Assembly (NCBI RefSeq): GCF_000381925.1
Contig: NZ_KB907307.1
Location: forward strand, 3,100,001-3,164,000
Reading direction: 5' to 3'
DNA length: 64,000 nucleotides
From: Nocardia sp. BMG111209
GTDB taxonomy: Bacteria; Actinomycetota; Actinomycetes; Mycobacteriales; Mycobacteriaceae
Positions 44,026 through 53,736 of this stretch are shown piece after piece (within the stretch, counting starts at the first letter, position 1; each line of letters starts with the position of its first letter). The translations under genes and the position numbers were made by a program. The notes under the pieces are model-generated. The model was given only the letters and a program-made list of their open reading frames with translations. It had not been told where the DNA came from and did no database searches.

Positions 44026-44337
44026 TCAGTCGGACGCGGGAAGCGCCTTGGCGGCCTTCAGGGTCAGCGCCACGCCGCCGAGCGCGAGCTCACCGGTTCC
44101 GGAGTTGGTGCACAGCAGCTCGACGGTCTCGTCGGCGTCGACGTACCGCTTGCCGACCAGGGTGACCGCCTCGTTCGCGCCGACCTTGCCGGGCGCGGGC
44201 TTACCGGCCGCCGACTCCATCGGCGCTCCGCCGCAACTGATCTCGATCTCGGCGCCGGGCGCCCGCACGACCACCACCCGGGTGGTGCACACCGTGCTGG
44301 CCAGTTGCTCACCGGGACGCAGTGAAACTGCCGTCAT
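44026..44337 (-). CDS. Small hypothetical protein (103 aa) of the importer operon
   Basis: A 103-residue soluble, Ala/Val-rich protein with TVCTTRVVVVRAPGAEIEISCGG and a likely beta fold; three cysteines. No known family. The ATG at 44337 has AGGAGG 6 bases upstream, and the gene overlaps the preceding membrane-protein gene by 29 bases. Its place between transporter and amidohydrolase suggests a helper role; function unknown. Confidence 0.65.
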   Translation of the reverse strand: MTAVSLRPGEQLASTVCTTRVVVVRAPGAEIEISCGGAPMESAAGKPAPGKVGANEAVTLVGKRYVDADETVELLCTNSGTGELALGGVALTLKAAKALPASD

Positions 44338-44676
44338 GATCAACCTCCTTGTGGTTCAGTCGATCCGCGAACACCGCGAGATCGAAGGCTTGCCGCGCCA
44401 GCCAGAAACGCAGGAATCCGGTCAGCGAGTACCGCAGGAACAGCGCCGCCCCCACCACCGCCGCGACGACCGCCCCGCCGACGAGCGTGATGGCGTCGCG
44501 CTGCACCAGCGGGTCACGGGTGCTGTGCGACATGAGGAATGCGACCACGGCCAGGACCGGGCCCAGCACCAGCAGCAGGGTGCCGAGGCGCAGCCACAGC
44601 TGGGAGCGACCGGCGGCGGGGTCGGCGATCTTCAGCTCCGCGAGTTCACGGACGAAACGGTCCGCGCGTGCTTCGG

Positions 44677-44680
<4 letters not shown>
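44309..44680 (-). CDS. Small two-helix membrane protein of the importer operon
   Basis: A 123-residue protein with two predicted membrane helices (LGTLLLVLGPVLAVVAFLM and ITLVGGAVVAAVVGAALFL), a cytosolic N-tail and a C-terminal amphipathic stretch (FWLARQAFDLAVFADRL). Unknown family. The ATG at 44680 overlaps the LivF-type gene by 4 bases, so it is co-translated with the ABC importer and may be an accessory subunit. Confidence 0.7.
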
Positions 44681-45440
<760 letters not shown>

Positions 45441-45444
<4 letters not shown>

Positions 45445-46154
45445 GACTCCCCCAGATAGGCCGCCAGCACGGTCTTGTCGCGACGGACCACCTCGGGCGG
45501 ACCCGAAGCGATGATCTTGCCCAGATCCAGGACGAACAGCTGATCGCAGACGTTCATCACCAGGTCCATGTCGTGTTCGACGAGCAGCACCGCGGCGCCG
45601 TCCTCGGCCAGCGACCGCAACAGGGCGGCGAACTTCTCGGTCTCGGTGTGGTCCTGACCCGCGGCGGGTTCGTCCAGCAGCACCAGCGCCGGCCGGACGG
45701 CCATCGCCCGCGCCACCTCGACCAGTCGTCCGGTACCCGTCGGCAGGGCATCCGCCGACGAGTCCGCGACGTGGTGCAGGTCGAGCCGCTCGATGATGTC
45801 ACCGACGGTGCGGCGCGCGTGCCGGCGGTGCGGCCCGAGCTCGGCGGCGACCAGCAGGTTGTCGCGAACGCTCAAGCGCCCGAACAGTTCCAGTCGCTGG
45901 AAGGTACGGGCCAGCCCGTGCCGGGCCCGGCGAGCCGGGTTCAGCCGGGTGACGTCGCGGCCGTCGATGGCCACCGATCCGGTGTTGGGCCGGCGCAGGC
46001 CGGAGATCACATCGAACAGGGTGCTCTTCCCGGCCCCGTTGGGACCGATCAGGCCGGTGACGTGGCCACGTTCGGCCCGCAGCCCGGCGCTGTCGAGCGC
46101 CTTGTGACCACCGAAATTGACGGTGACGTTCTCAACCTCGAGCAGTGACGGCAC
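45441..46154 (-). CDS. livG: ABC importer ATPase, LivG type
   Basis: A 237-residue ATPase. Walker A GPNGAGKST, Walker B LVLLDEPAAGQDHTE and the H-loop LLVEHDMDLVM. The signature region reads LPTGTGRLVEVARAMA, not the canonical LSGGQ, as is usual for LivG proteins. The GTG at 46154 has GAGGAGG 9 bases upstream and overlaps the permease stop by 23 bases; the frame is open to 46199. Confidence 0.87.
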
Positions 46155-48255
46155 GATCGAGCACCTCCTCGTCCTCGGCCCGCCAGGGTCGGCGGACACC
46201 CCACCATTCGACCGGGATCTCCGGCTCCACTTCGGGTTTCGGTGCCCGGGCCTGGGCCCAGTACCGGGCCACCACGGCGACGATCAACGCGCCGAGGGTG
46301 AACAGCCAGCCGTTGATCACGTCGTTGAGGCGCAGCACCCACAACACGATCGGCCCGCCGATCAGCAGGACTCCGGTCACCTTGTCGCGCAGCACCGGAA
46401 CGAAACTGTTGCGCATACCGGCCACCGCGCCCTCGCCGAGGGCGCCACCGGCGAAGAACGCGCCACCGGCGGACGGCAGCACCTGTGCCAGGTTGGTCAG
46501 CGACGGCCACAGCACCGGAATCACGTTCAGCGGTCCGGCGAAGGTGACGCCGGTGAAGAATCCGCTGCCCACCGCACCGAGGCCGCCGATCACGACGATC
46601 AGGAAGATCGGCAGTCCCGCAACGAGATTGAACTGATCCGCGGTCACCGACCGCAGCTGCATCCCGAGCAGCGCACCACCGAGTCCGGCGATGGCCGCCG
46701 ACAGCGCGAACACCGCCACCTTGGCGAACAGCAGGTTGCCGCCGAGGGTGGCGTAGGCGGATTCGCTGTCGCGCAACGCGATCAGCCGCCGGCCGAACCG
46801 GCTGCGCCGCAGCAACGCGACCCCGAGGGTGGCCACGGCCAGACAGACCGAGGCGAAGATCGTGATCTTCCACGTACTGTCCAGGTGCAGGCCGAACAGG
46901 TTCGGCCCGACCAGTTCCACCGAACCCTGATCGAACAGCGCGATCTTCAGGCCGAACACGTGGAATTCCGGCAGGGTGAAGATCCAGCGATCCAGTACCA
47001 CCGCGAAAGCCGTTGTGGCCAAGGCGAGATAGACGCCGGACAACCTCATCGCCGGAACCGCGATGAGGGCGCCGACGACGCCCGCGACAGCCATGGCCGC
47101 GAGGATCGCCCACCATTGCCCGTGCACACCGAAGTGCGAATAGGCGACGGCGCCGATGCCCGCGATACTCAACTGGCACAAGGAGATCTGCCCGGCGAAA
47201 CCGGCCAGCGGGATATACGACAACGCGATGATGGCGAAGGCGAACATCTGCCCGTAGGTGATCAGATTCGCCTCACCGAGCATCGTGGCGAGCATGATCC
47301 CGACCATGACGATGATCGCGCCGAACACCAGCGATCCGTTGATCGTCGGCAGCGGCACCGGACTCAGCTTCCGGTCCCGGCCGCGCAGGCGGCCGTGCGG
47401 GAACAGCAGCAGCGCCAGGAACAGCAACAGCGCGGGCGCGGCCAGCCGCAAGCCGGGCAGGTACTCGTTCTGTGGCAGATAGCCCGCGAGGTAGCTCTCC
47501 AGGCAACCGACCACGATCGCACCGAGGAAGGTCATCGGCAGGTTGGACAACCGGCCGAAGATCGCCGCGGTGTAGGCGCTGACGATCAGCAGCGACAGCT
47601 GCTGGGCGTCCAGCGCCACGGTCGGCGCGATCAGGATGCCGCCGATCGAGGCGAGCTCGATGCCGAGCATCCACGCGACCTTGTTGGCCCGCTGCGGATC
47701 GGCGCCGGTGAGTCCCACCAGCGCCCGGTCGTCCACGGTGGCCCGCATTTCCGCACCGGTTCTGGTGCGGTACAGCAGGATTCGGAGTCCGGCCGCGACC
47801 GCGACCGCGACCAGCATGGTCAGCGCCTGATGCCAGGTGATGGTGACGGGCCCGAGGTGGATCGGACGCTCGCCGGCGAAGAACTTCGGCAGCGTCCGGG
47901 ACACGTTCGGATTCCATATCCAGCGGGCGACGATGATGAGGCCCGACAGCAGGGCCACTGTCATCACCAACTTCTCCGCGTCACCCAGTCCCTGGGTCGG
48001 TGCCAGCGCCCGGGCGAACAGCAACCCGAACAGGGGTGCGAACACCGCGAGCACCAGCACCACGGCCACCGGTACCGGCACGCCCCACCCGATGGTGAGC
48101 TGCCAGTACACGAACGCCGACATCATGCCCGCCGCCCCGTGCGCGAAATTGAACACGCCGGTCGTCGTGTAGGTGACCACCAGGCCACTACCGATGACCG
48201 CATAGATCGCCGCGGTACTGAGCCCGACGATCCCGAAGGCGAGGAACTTGTCCAT
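46132..48255 (-). CDS. Fused LivH-LivM ABC permease
   Basis: A 707-residue membrane protein in which the two permeases of a HAAT importer are one chain. Residues 1 to about 300 are LivH-like (AIYAVIGSGLVVTYTTTGV, NFAHGAAGM); residues about 335 to 640 are LivM-like (IIALSYIPLAGFAGQISLCQLSIAGIGA). About 18 membrane helices are expected. The C-terminal 60 residues are cytosolic and polar. It lies two bases from the binding-protein gene and overlaps livG. Confidence 0.87.
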   Translation of the reverse strand: MDKFLAFGIVGLSTAAIYAVIGSGLVVTYTTTGVFNFAHGAAGMMSAFVYWQLTIGWGVPVPVAVVLVLAVFAPLFGLLFARALAPTQGLGDAEKLVMTVALLSGLIIVARWIWNPNVSRTLPKFFAGERPIHLGPVTITWHQALTMLVAVAVAAGLRILLYRTRTGAEMRATVDDRALVGLTGADPQRANKVAWMLGIELASIGGILIAPTVALDAQQLSLLIVSAYTAAIFGRLSNLPMTFLGAIVVGCLESYLAGYLPQNEYLPGLRLAAPALLLFLALLLFPHGRLRGRDRKLSPVPLPTINGSLVFGAIIVMVGIMLATMLGEANLITYGQMFAFAIIALSYIPLAGFAGQISLCQLSIAGIGAVAYSHFGVHGQWWAILAAMAVAGVVGALIAVPAMRLSGVYLALATTAFAVVLDRWIFTLPEFHVFGLKIALFDQGSVELVGPNLFGLHLDSTWKITIFASVCLAVATLGVALLRRSRFGRRLIALRDSESAYATLGGNLLFAKVAVFALSAAIAGLGGALLGMQLRSVTADQFNLVAGLPIFLIVVIGGLGAVGSGFFTGVTFAGPLNVIPVLWPSLTNLAQVLPSAGGAFFAGGALGEGAVAGMRNSFVPVLRDKVTGVLLIGGPIVLWVLRLNDVINGWLFTLGALIVAVVARYWAQARAPKPEVEPEIPVEWWGVRRPWRAEDEEVLDRAVTARG

Positions 48256-48257
48256 GG

Positions 48258-49652
48258 TTACTTCAGATCACCCAGACTCTTGCCGACATCCGCGAGGGTG
48301 AGCGGCTTACCACCCGGGGTCTTGTAGACGTACGGGTCGACGTTGCAGCGGTACGGCCCGTTGTCCGGTTTGAAGTCCGGCGTGCTCCAGCCCTGCGGGC
48401 CGGCCTGCTCGGCATTGAAGCACTTCTGGATGAAGTTGGGGTCGCCCATATTGGTCGGGGCCTCCAGACCACCTGCGGTCCAAGCGGTTTCGCCCTTGCC
48501 GGCGTCGAGGAGGCACTTGCGGGTGAGCTGGTCACCACAGCTCGCGGCCGACTTGGCGAACAGCAGCCACTGGCCGAACGCGCGCACCGCGGGGTAGGTC
48601 ATGTCCTCACCCGGCGCGTACTTGGCGAACAGATCCTTGAGCTGCTTCATCGCGGGCAGGTTCGACTCCAGCGGCGCGGTGCCGCTGATGTCCGCGTAGT
48701 TGTGCTGCACGGCGAGCGAATTGCCGGCCAGCTTGATGAACTGCGAGTTGTACGCGTTGGAGTTGGTGTCGATCCAGTCCAGCTTGTAGTCCATGCCGGT
48801 CAGCACGTCCTCGAGCTTGGCGAGGCTGTTGAAGTCGCCCAGGAAGATCAGGCCCTTGACACCCTTGGTCTTGATGGACTGCGCGTAGGGGGTCCAGTCG
48901 GACACGCCCGCGGCCGGGTACAGATCGTCGTAGACGATGGTCGCGCCCTGCTGCGGCAGCGCCTCCTCATAGGCGGTACCCATCACCTTGGTGACCGGGG
49001 AGTCGCCGTTGATCAGGCCGATCGCCGAGGCCGACGCCGGGTAGGCGTCCTTGAACAGCCACTGGTGGAAGCCGGTGTACGGGTCGTACCGGCCGCCGGC
49101 GGTCACGCCGCCACCGACCTGCAGGTCGGCTCCGGCGTTGGCGATCTGGTCGACCTGCGCCGGGAAGTCGGGCAGCAGGCAGGACAGCCGGTCCTTCACA
49201 CCCAGTCCGTCGAGGGCGGCACTACCGCCGACGAGCGCGAAGTCGTCGCGGCAGGACTCCAGCATGCGCTGCCGGACCTCCATCAGCTTCGCGTCGCGCA
49301 TGTTGTAGGTGATCTTGCGGCCGTTGATCCCGCCGTTGTCGTTGCACCAGGAGGTGAACACCTTGGCGGCGTCGGCCAGCTCGGGGTTCTTGGTGAAGCC
49401 CATGTCGGTGAACACACCGACCTTGATCTCACCGGCGGTCACGCCTTGTGCGGGTGCGCTCGAGGCCTTGCCGCTGTGGCATAGGCCCTTCAGGTCACCG
49501 AAGTCGGCCGACACGGAACTGCTGCTGCTACTGCCGCCGCTGTTGCCGCCGGTCGCCGAACTCTCCTCACCACTGCTGCCGCTACGGCTGCAGCCCGCTG
49601 CCGCGAGTAATGCCACCGCGGTCAGCGCGACGAGTATGCGCCTGGGTTTCAC
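48258..49652 (-). CDS. ABC importer substrate-binding lipoprotein
   Basis: A 464-residue periplasmic-binding protein type I. The lipobox LLAAAGC (Cys about residue 21) follows a KPRR start and a Ser/Gly-rich spacer, so it is anchored outside the membrane. The binding domain begins near GEIKVGVFTDMGFTKNPEL. It resembles LivK-like sensors for acids and aromatics. The GTG at 49652 has AGGAGG 8 bases upstream and gives a standard lipoprotein signal. First gene of the leftward operon that ends at 36944. Confidence 0.87.
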   Translation of the reverse strand: MKPRRILVALTAVALLAAAGCSRSGSSGEESSATGGNSGGSSSSSSVSADFGDLKGLCHSGKASSAPAQGVTAGEIKVGVFTDMGFTKNPELADAAKVFTSWCNDNGGINGRKITYNMRDAKLMEVRQRMLESCRDDFALVGGSAALDGLGVKDRLSCLLPDFPAQVDQIANAGADLQVGGGVTAGGRYDPYTGFHQWLFKDAYPASASAIGLINGDSPVTKVMGTAYEEALPQQGATIVYDDLYPAAGVSDWTPYAQSIKTKGVKGLIFLGDFNSLAKLEDVLTGMDYKLDWIDTNSNAYNSQFIKLAGNSLAVQHNYADISGTAPLESNLPAMKQLKDLFAKYAPGEDMTYPAVRAFGQWLLFAKSAASCGDQLTRKCLLDAGKGETAWTAGGLEAPTNMGDPNFIQKCFNAEQAGPQGWSTPDFKPDNGPYRCNVDPYVYKTPGGKPLTLADVGKSLGDLK

Positions 49653-49743
49653 CAGATTCCTCCTTGAAGGGGGCCGTTTCCGCACCCCACTGCTCTCCGT
49701 CGAGCAGCGCGAGCCATGGTGCTCTCGCTGTCAGAAAACTATC

Positions 49744-49760
49744 TTCTCAGAAATGGAGAA
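49744..49760. promoter_or_regulatory. Inverted repeat in the divergent promoter of island B
   Basis: TTCTC, 7-base spacer, GAGAA lies in the 135-base region between the binding-protein gene and the flavin-protein gene. A TATCTT (49740-49745) that could be a -10 element for the rightward gene overlaps it. Confidence 0.35.
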
Positions 49761-49787
49761 TCAACATGTTGGCTTTGGGGAGATCAA

Positions 49788-50252
49788 ATGACCGGGCAAC
49801 GACGCGGCCACGCCATCGCCATGACCGCCGAGGAGCGTGACGCCTTCCTCGGCGCGCAGCCGCTGGTCCGGATCGCGACCCTCGGGCCGGGCGGACATCC
49901 GCACACCAGCGCCCTCTGGTTCGTCTGGGACGGCACCGCCCTGTGGCTGAACTCGCTGGTCCGGAGCCAGCGGTGGACCGATCTGGGCCGCGACCCGCGG
50001 CTGTCGGCGATCGTCGACGACGGTGGCGCCGACTTCCTGCAGCTGCGCGGGGTGGAGCTGCGCGGCACCGCCGAGACCGTCGGCGAGGCGCCCCGCACCG
50101 GCGAGGCGAATTCCCAGCTCGAGGAGCCGGAGCGGCTGTTCGCGCAGAAGTACTCCCCCGGGCGCGGCTTCCACTACGACGGCCGCCACGCCTGGCTGCG
50201 GCTGGTTCCGGAGCGGGTCGTGAGCTGGGATTTCAGCAAGATGCGGCGATGA
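49788..50252 (+). CDS. PPOX-class flavin/F420-binding protein
   Basis: A 154-residue split-barrel protein: FLGAQPLVRIATLGPGGHPHTS, WFVWDGTALWLNSL, QRWTDLGRDPRLSAIVDDG are the family core. Many actinobacterial members use F420 to reduce substrates. The ATG at 49788 is preceded by GGGGAGAT. Divergent from the importer operon and upstream of the Rieske operon, suggesting a reductive step in the same pathway. Confidence 0.8.
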   Translation: MTGQRRGHAIAMTAEERDAFLGAQPLVRIATLGPGGHPHTSALWFVWDGTALWLNSLVRSQRWTDLGRDPRLSAIVDDGGADFLQLRGVELRGTAETVGEAPRTGEANSQLEEPERLFAQKYSPGRGFHYDGRHAWLRLVPERVVSWDFSKMRR

Positions 50253-50320
50253 CTCACCCCCGGTGAGGGGACGCTCTGTTGACTAACACGCGGCTTCATG
50301 GAAATCTAGAGTTCAGTTTT

Positions 50321-50337
50321 TGAGAATGCGATTCTCA
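50321..50337. promoter_or_regulatory. Perfect 7+7 palindrome before the CMD-Rieske operon
   Basis: TGAGAAT, GCG, ATTCTCA is a perfect palindrome 16 bases before the CMD-like ATG. Size and symmetry fit a TetR-type operator. No TetR gene is next to it in the window. Confidence 0.5.
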
Positions 50338-50353
50338 CGAGAGGAGGACAAGG

Positions 50354-50878
50354 ATGCGCCTGCCACCGCTGCCAGCCGAGCGCTGGGACGATCGGACCCG
50401 GGACGCGTTCAAGGCACTACTGCCGCGAGCACGCCGTAATCCCGAAGGCGCGGGGCCCGCCATGGCGCCCTTGGCGTGGCATCCGGACCTGACCGAGAAG
50501 TTCCTCGGATTCAGTGTCCATCTGCTGTTCACGTCCACACTGCCGCCGCGGATCCGGGAACTGGTGATCCTGCGGGTCGCGCACCGCCGCAACTGCGCGT
50601 ACGAGTGGGAACACCACAGCGGATTCGGTTCGGAGGCAGGCCTGTCCGCGGAGGACATCGCCGGGATCCTCGACGGCACCGCCGCCGACGAATTCGAGCA
50701 GTTGGTCCTCAACGCCGTCGACGAACTCGACGAGAAGTCCGAACTCTCCGATGAGACATGGGCCGCACTCAGCGAGCGGCTCGACGAAAAGCAGCGCATG
50801 GACCTGGTTTTCACGGTCGGCGGCTACATCACGTTGTCGATCGCCTTGAACACCTTCGGCGTCTCCAGCGAACACTGA
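50354..50878 (+). CDS. Carboxymuconolactone decarboxylase family protein
   Basis: A 174-residue CMD/AhpD-fold protein. The core is RIRELVILRVAHRRNCAYEWEHHSGFG: a single Cys with E-W-E-H-H, the gamma-CMD-like pattern rather than the CxxC of AhpD. It is the first gene of a rightward operon, 16 bases from the Rieske oxygenase, directly after a perfect palindrome. Confidence 0.85.
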   Translation: MRLPPLPAERWDDRTRDAFKALLPRARRNPEGAGPAMAPLAWHPDLTEKFLGFSVHLLFTSTLPPRIRELVILRVAHRRNCAYEWEHHSGFGSEAGLSAEDIAGILDGTAADEFEQLVLNAVDELDEKSELSDETWAALSERLDEKQRMDLVFTVGGYITLSIALNTFGVSSEH

Positions 50879-50894
50879 GAGGGAATCTCCTGTA

Positions 50895-52178
50895 ATGGCA
50901 CACTTCACCAAGCCGGCTGCGGGTAGCTGGACGAAGACCTACCCCGAACTCGGCACCGGGCCCGTCGATTTCACCGATTCGATCGATCCCGCCTTCTACG
51001 AGGACGAGAAGGCCGCGATCTTCCGCAAGAGCTGGCTGAACATCGGCCGGATCAACAAGCTGCCGCGGGTGGGCAGCTACTTCACCAAGGAACTGCCGTT
51101 CCTGAACACCTCGATCGTGGTCGTCCGCGACTCCGAGAAGGAGGTGCGGGCGTTCTACAACATCTGCCGGCACCGCGGCAACAAGCTGGTGTGGAACGAC
51201 TACCCCAACGAGGAAGTGCAGGGCGTCTGCCGGCAGTTCACCTGCAAGTACCACGCCTGGCGCTACAGCCTCGAGGGTGACCTGACCTTCGTGCAGCAGG
51301 AGAAGGAGTTCTTCGACCTCGACAAGGGTCAGTACGGGCTCAAGGGCCTGCGCTGCGAGGTGTGGGAGGGCTTCATCTTCGTCAACCTCGACGACAACGC
51401 GAAGCCGCTGGAGGAGTACCTCGGCCCCTTCCTGAAGGGTGTGGAGGGCTACCCGTTCCACGAGATGACCGAGGTGTACAGCTACAAGGCCGAGATCGGC
51501 GCCAACTGGAAGCTGTTCATCGACGCGTTCGCCGAGTTCTACCACGCGCCGGTGCTGCACCAGAAGCAGGCGGTCAAGGACGAGGCCGACAAGCTGATCA
51601 ACGTCGGCTTCGAGGCGCTGCACTACGAGGTCGCCGCGCCGCACTCGATGGTGTCCTCCTGGGGCGGCATGGCCCCGCCGAAGGATCCCGGCATGGTCAA
51701 GCCGATCGAGCGGGAGCTGCGTTCGGGCCTGTTCGGCCCGTGGGACCGCCCTGACATCGAGGGCCTGGACGTGCTGCCCGAGGGCATCAACCCGGCCCGC
51801 CATCGCGCCTGGGGCATCGACGAATTCGAGATCTTCCCGAACTTCTCGCTGCTGTTCTGGGCGCCGGGCTGGTTCCTCACCTACCATTACTGGCCGACCG
51901 CGGTGAACAGCCACACCTTCGAGGCCAGCCTGTACTTCGTGCCGCCGAAGACCGCGCGCGAGCGCCTCGGCCAGGAGCTGGCGGGCGTCACCTTCAAGGA
52001 GTACGCGTTGCAGGACGCGAACACCCTCGAGGCCACCCAGAAGATGCTCGAGACCCGGGCCATCAAGGAATTCCCGCTCAACGACCAGGAAGTCCTGCTG
52101 CGCCACCTGCACACCCACGTCCAGAAGATCGTCGCCGACCACCGTGCCGGCGCCGGCCGTAACGGGAAGGCCAACTGA
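50895..52178 (+). CDS. Rieske ring-hydroxylating oxygenase, alpha subunit
   Basis: A 427-residue oxygenase. The Rieske cluster ligands are C91-R-H93 and C117-KY-H120; the catalytic iron site is in NWKLFIDAFAEFYHAPVLH, with H217 and H222 and the bridging Asp210. Enzymes of this class add oxygen to aromatic or steroid-like rings using electrons from a separate reductase, which is not encoded here. The operon position (CMD-like, small partner, amidohydrolase-like) suggests it starts breakdown of the imported compound. Substrate unknown. Confidence 0.9.
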   Translation: MAHFTKPAAGSWTKTYPELGTGPVDFTDSIDPAFYEDEKAAIFRKSWLNIGRINKLPRVGSYFTKELPFLNTSIVVVRDSEKEVRAFYNICRHRGNKLVWNDYPNEEVQGVCRQFTCKYHAWRYSLEGDLTFVQQEKEFFDLDKGQYGLKGLRCEVWEGFIFVNLDDNAKPLEEYLGPFLKGVEGYPFHEMTEVYSYKAEIGANWKLFIDAFAEFYHAPVLHQKQAVKDEADKLINVGFEALHYEVAAPHSMVSSWGGMAPPKDPGMVKPIERELRSGLFGPWDRPDIEGLDVLPEGINPARHRAWGIDEFEIFPNFSLLFWAPGWFLTYHYWPTAVNSHTFEASLYFVPPKTARERLGQELAGVTFKEYALQDANTLEATQKMLETRAIKEFPLNDQEVLLRHLHTHVQKIVADHRAGAGRNGKAN

Positions 52179-52179
52179 T

Positions 52180-52521
52180 ATGACGAACACCGAAACCAAA
52201 ACCCTCCCGGCCGATTTCGCCGATCTGCAGAAGTACGAGCCGTGGATCCTGGCCACCGAGCCGGAGCGTTACGCCAAGCGGCTGGCCTCCTCGATGGAGG
52301 AGATGCAGGACCTGTACGACACGGTCTTCCCGCGTCTGCAGCCCGCGCTGGACCACATCGAGACCTTCGACTGGTCCGATCTGCCCGACCCGCAGCGGTA
52401 CCTGTTCCACCTGCTGCAGTCGCTGGTGATGGTGTCGTTCCCCGTCGAGGTCTGGAAGCAGGCCCGCGTGCCCGACTCGGGCGCCGCCTACCTGGACTGC
52501 ATCCAGGAGCCGGTGGTCTAG
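52180..52521 (+). CDS. Small helical partner of the Rieske oxygenase (113 aa)
   Basis: A 113-residue acidic, helical protein (LQKYEPWILATEPERYAKRL; LFHLLQSLVMVSFPVEVW) with no recognised family. It starts one base after the Rieske oxygenase stop and ends 3 bases before the next gene, so stoichiometric co-expression is expected. It does not look like a beta subunit (no NTF2-like fold). Possibly a stabilising or regulatory subunit; function unknown. Confidence 0.7.
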   Translation: MTNTETKTLPADFADLQKYEPWILATEPERYAKRLASSMEEMQDLYDTVFPRLQPALDHIETFDWSDLPDPQRYLFHLLQSLVMVSFPVEVWKQARVPDSGAAYLDCIQEPVV

Positions 52522-52524
52522 AAC

Positions 52525-53736
52525 ATGCTGACACTGAAGGCGGCCGGCCTGCTCGACGTCGAATCCGGCGAGATCGTGCGGCCCGGCATCGTGCGCATCG
52601 AAGGTGAAACCATCGTCGGCGTAGGCGGTGCGGTGGAAGGCGAAGTCATCGATCTCGGTGACCGGATTCTGCTGCCCGGCCTGATGGACATGGAGGTCAA
52701 CCTCCTGATGGGCGGTCGCGGCGAGACCGGCCTGGCCTCCAGTGTCACCGACGATCCGGCCCTGCGGATGCTGCGTGCGGTGGGCAATGCCCGCCGCACG
52801 CTGCGGGCCGGATTCACCACCGTCCGTAATCTCGGCCTGTTCGTGAAGACCGGCGGATATCTGCTGGACGTCGCGCTGGGCAAGGCGATCGACCAGGGCT
52901 GGATCGACGGGCCGCGCATCGTGCCCGCCGGTCACGCGATCACCCCGCTGGGTGGTCACCTGGATCCGACCATGTTCTCCGCGTTCGCGCCCGACGTGCT
53001 GCACCTGACCCTCGAGGAGGGCATCGCCAACGGCGTGGACGAGGTGCGCAAGGCGGTCCGGTACCAGATCAAGTACGGCGCCGAGGTCATCAAGATCTGC
53101 GTCTCCGGTGGTGTCATGTCGCTGACCGGTTCGCCCGGCGCACAACACTATTCGGACGACGAGCTGCGGGCGATCACCGACGAGGCGCATCGCCGCGGCA
53201 TGAAGGTCGCCGCGCACACGCACGGCGCCGACGCGGTGAAGCACGCCATCCTGTGCGGCGTGGACTGCATCGAGCACGGCTTCCTCATCGAGGACGACAC
53301 CATCGACCTGATGGTGGAGCGCGGCACCTGGCTGGTGCCGACCACCGGGCTCACCGACTACATGGACATCTCGAAGGCCGACCCGAAGCTGAAAGCCAAA
53401 GCGGCCGAGATGTATCCGAAGGCGCGCAACTCGGTGCTGGCGGCGTACAAGGCGGGCGTGAAGATCGCGGTCGGCACCGACGCTCCGGCGATCCCGCACG
53501 GCAAGAACGCCGCCGAACTCGTCGCACTCGTGCAGCGCGGCCTGGATCCGGCGGATGTGTTGCGGGCGGCCACCGTCAACGCGGCCGAGTTGATCGACGC
53601 CGAGGACCGCGGCCGCATCGCCGAGGGCATGCTGGCCGACATCATCGCCGTTCCCGGCAACCCCATCGACGACATCACGGTGACCCAGCAGGTGTCGTTC
53701 GTCATGAAAGGCGGCAAGGTCTTTGTCCAGAACTGA
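52525..53736 (+). CDS. Amidohydrolase-fold protein lacking the HxH metal motif
   Basis: A 403-residue member of the imidazolonepropionase/prolidase-like amidohydrolases. Lys190, His231/His233 (AAHTHG), His251 (IEHGF) and Asp319 (GTDAP) match the metal and catalytic positions, but the N-terminal HxH after strand 1 is replaced: PGLMDMEVNL has Glu57 and Asn59 where His and His are expected. It may bind a single metal, or use a different chemistry such as hydration or decarboxylation. It lies in the Rieske operon and its stop overlaps the next start by 14 bases. Confidence 0.82.
   Translation: MLTLKAAGLLDVESGEIVRPGIVRIEGETIVGVGGAVEGEVIDLGDRILLPGLMDMEVNLLMGGRGETGLASSVTDDPALRMLRAVGNARRTLRAGFTTVRNLGLFVKTGGYLLDVALGKAIDQGWIDGPRIVPAGHAITPLGGHLDPTMFSAFAPDVLHLTLEEGIANGVDEVRKAVRYQIKYGAEVIKICVSGGVMSLTGSPGAQHYSDDELRAITDEAHRRGMKVAAHTHGADAVKHAILCGVDCIEHGFLIEDDTIDLMVERGTWLVPTTGLTDYMDISKADPKLKAKAAEMYPKARNSVLAAYKAGVKIAVGTDAPAIPHGKNAAELVALVQRGLDPADVLRAATVNAAELIDAEDRGRIAEGMLADIIAVPGNPIDDITVTQQVSFVMKGGKVFVQN

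Noticed and set aside
46117..48327. 736-codon frame on the plus strand
   Set aside because: Antisense to the fused permease; translation is hydrophilic His/Gln/Asp/Arg-rich sequence with no recognisable domain.
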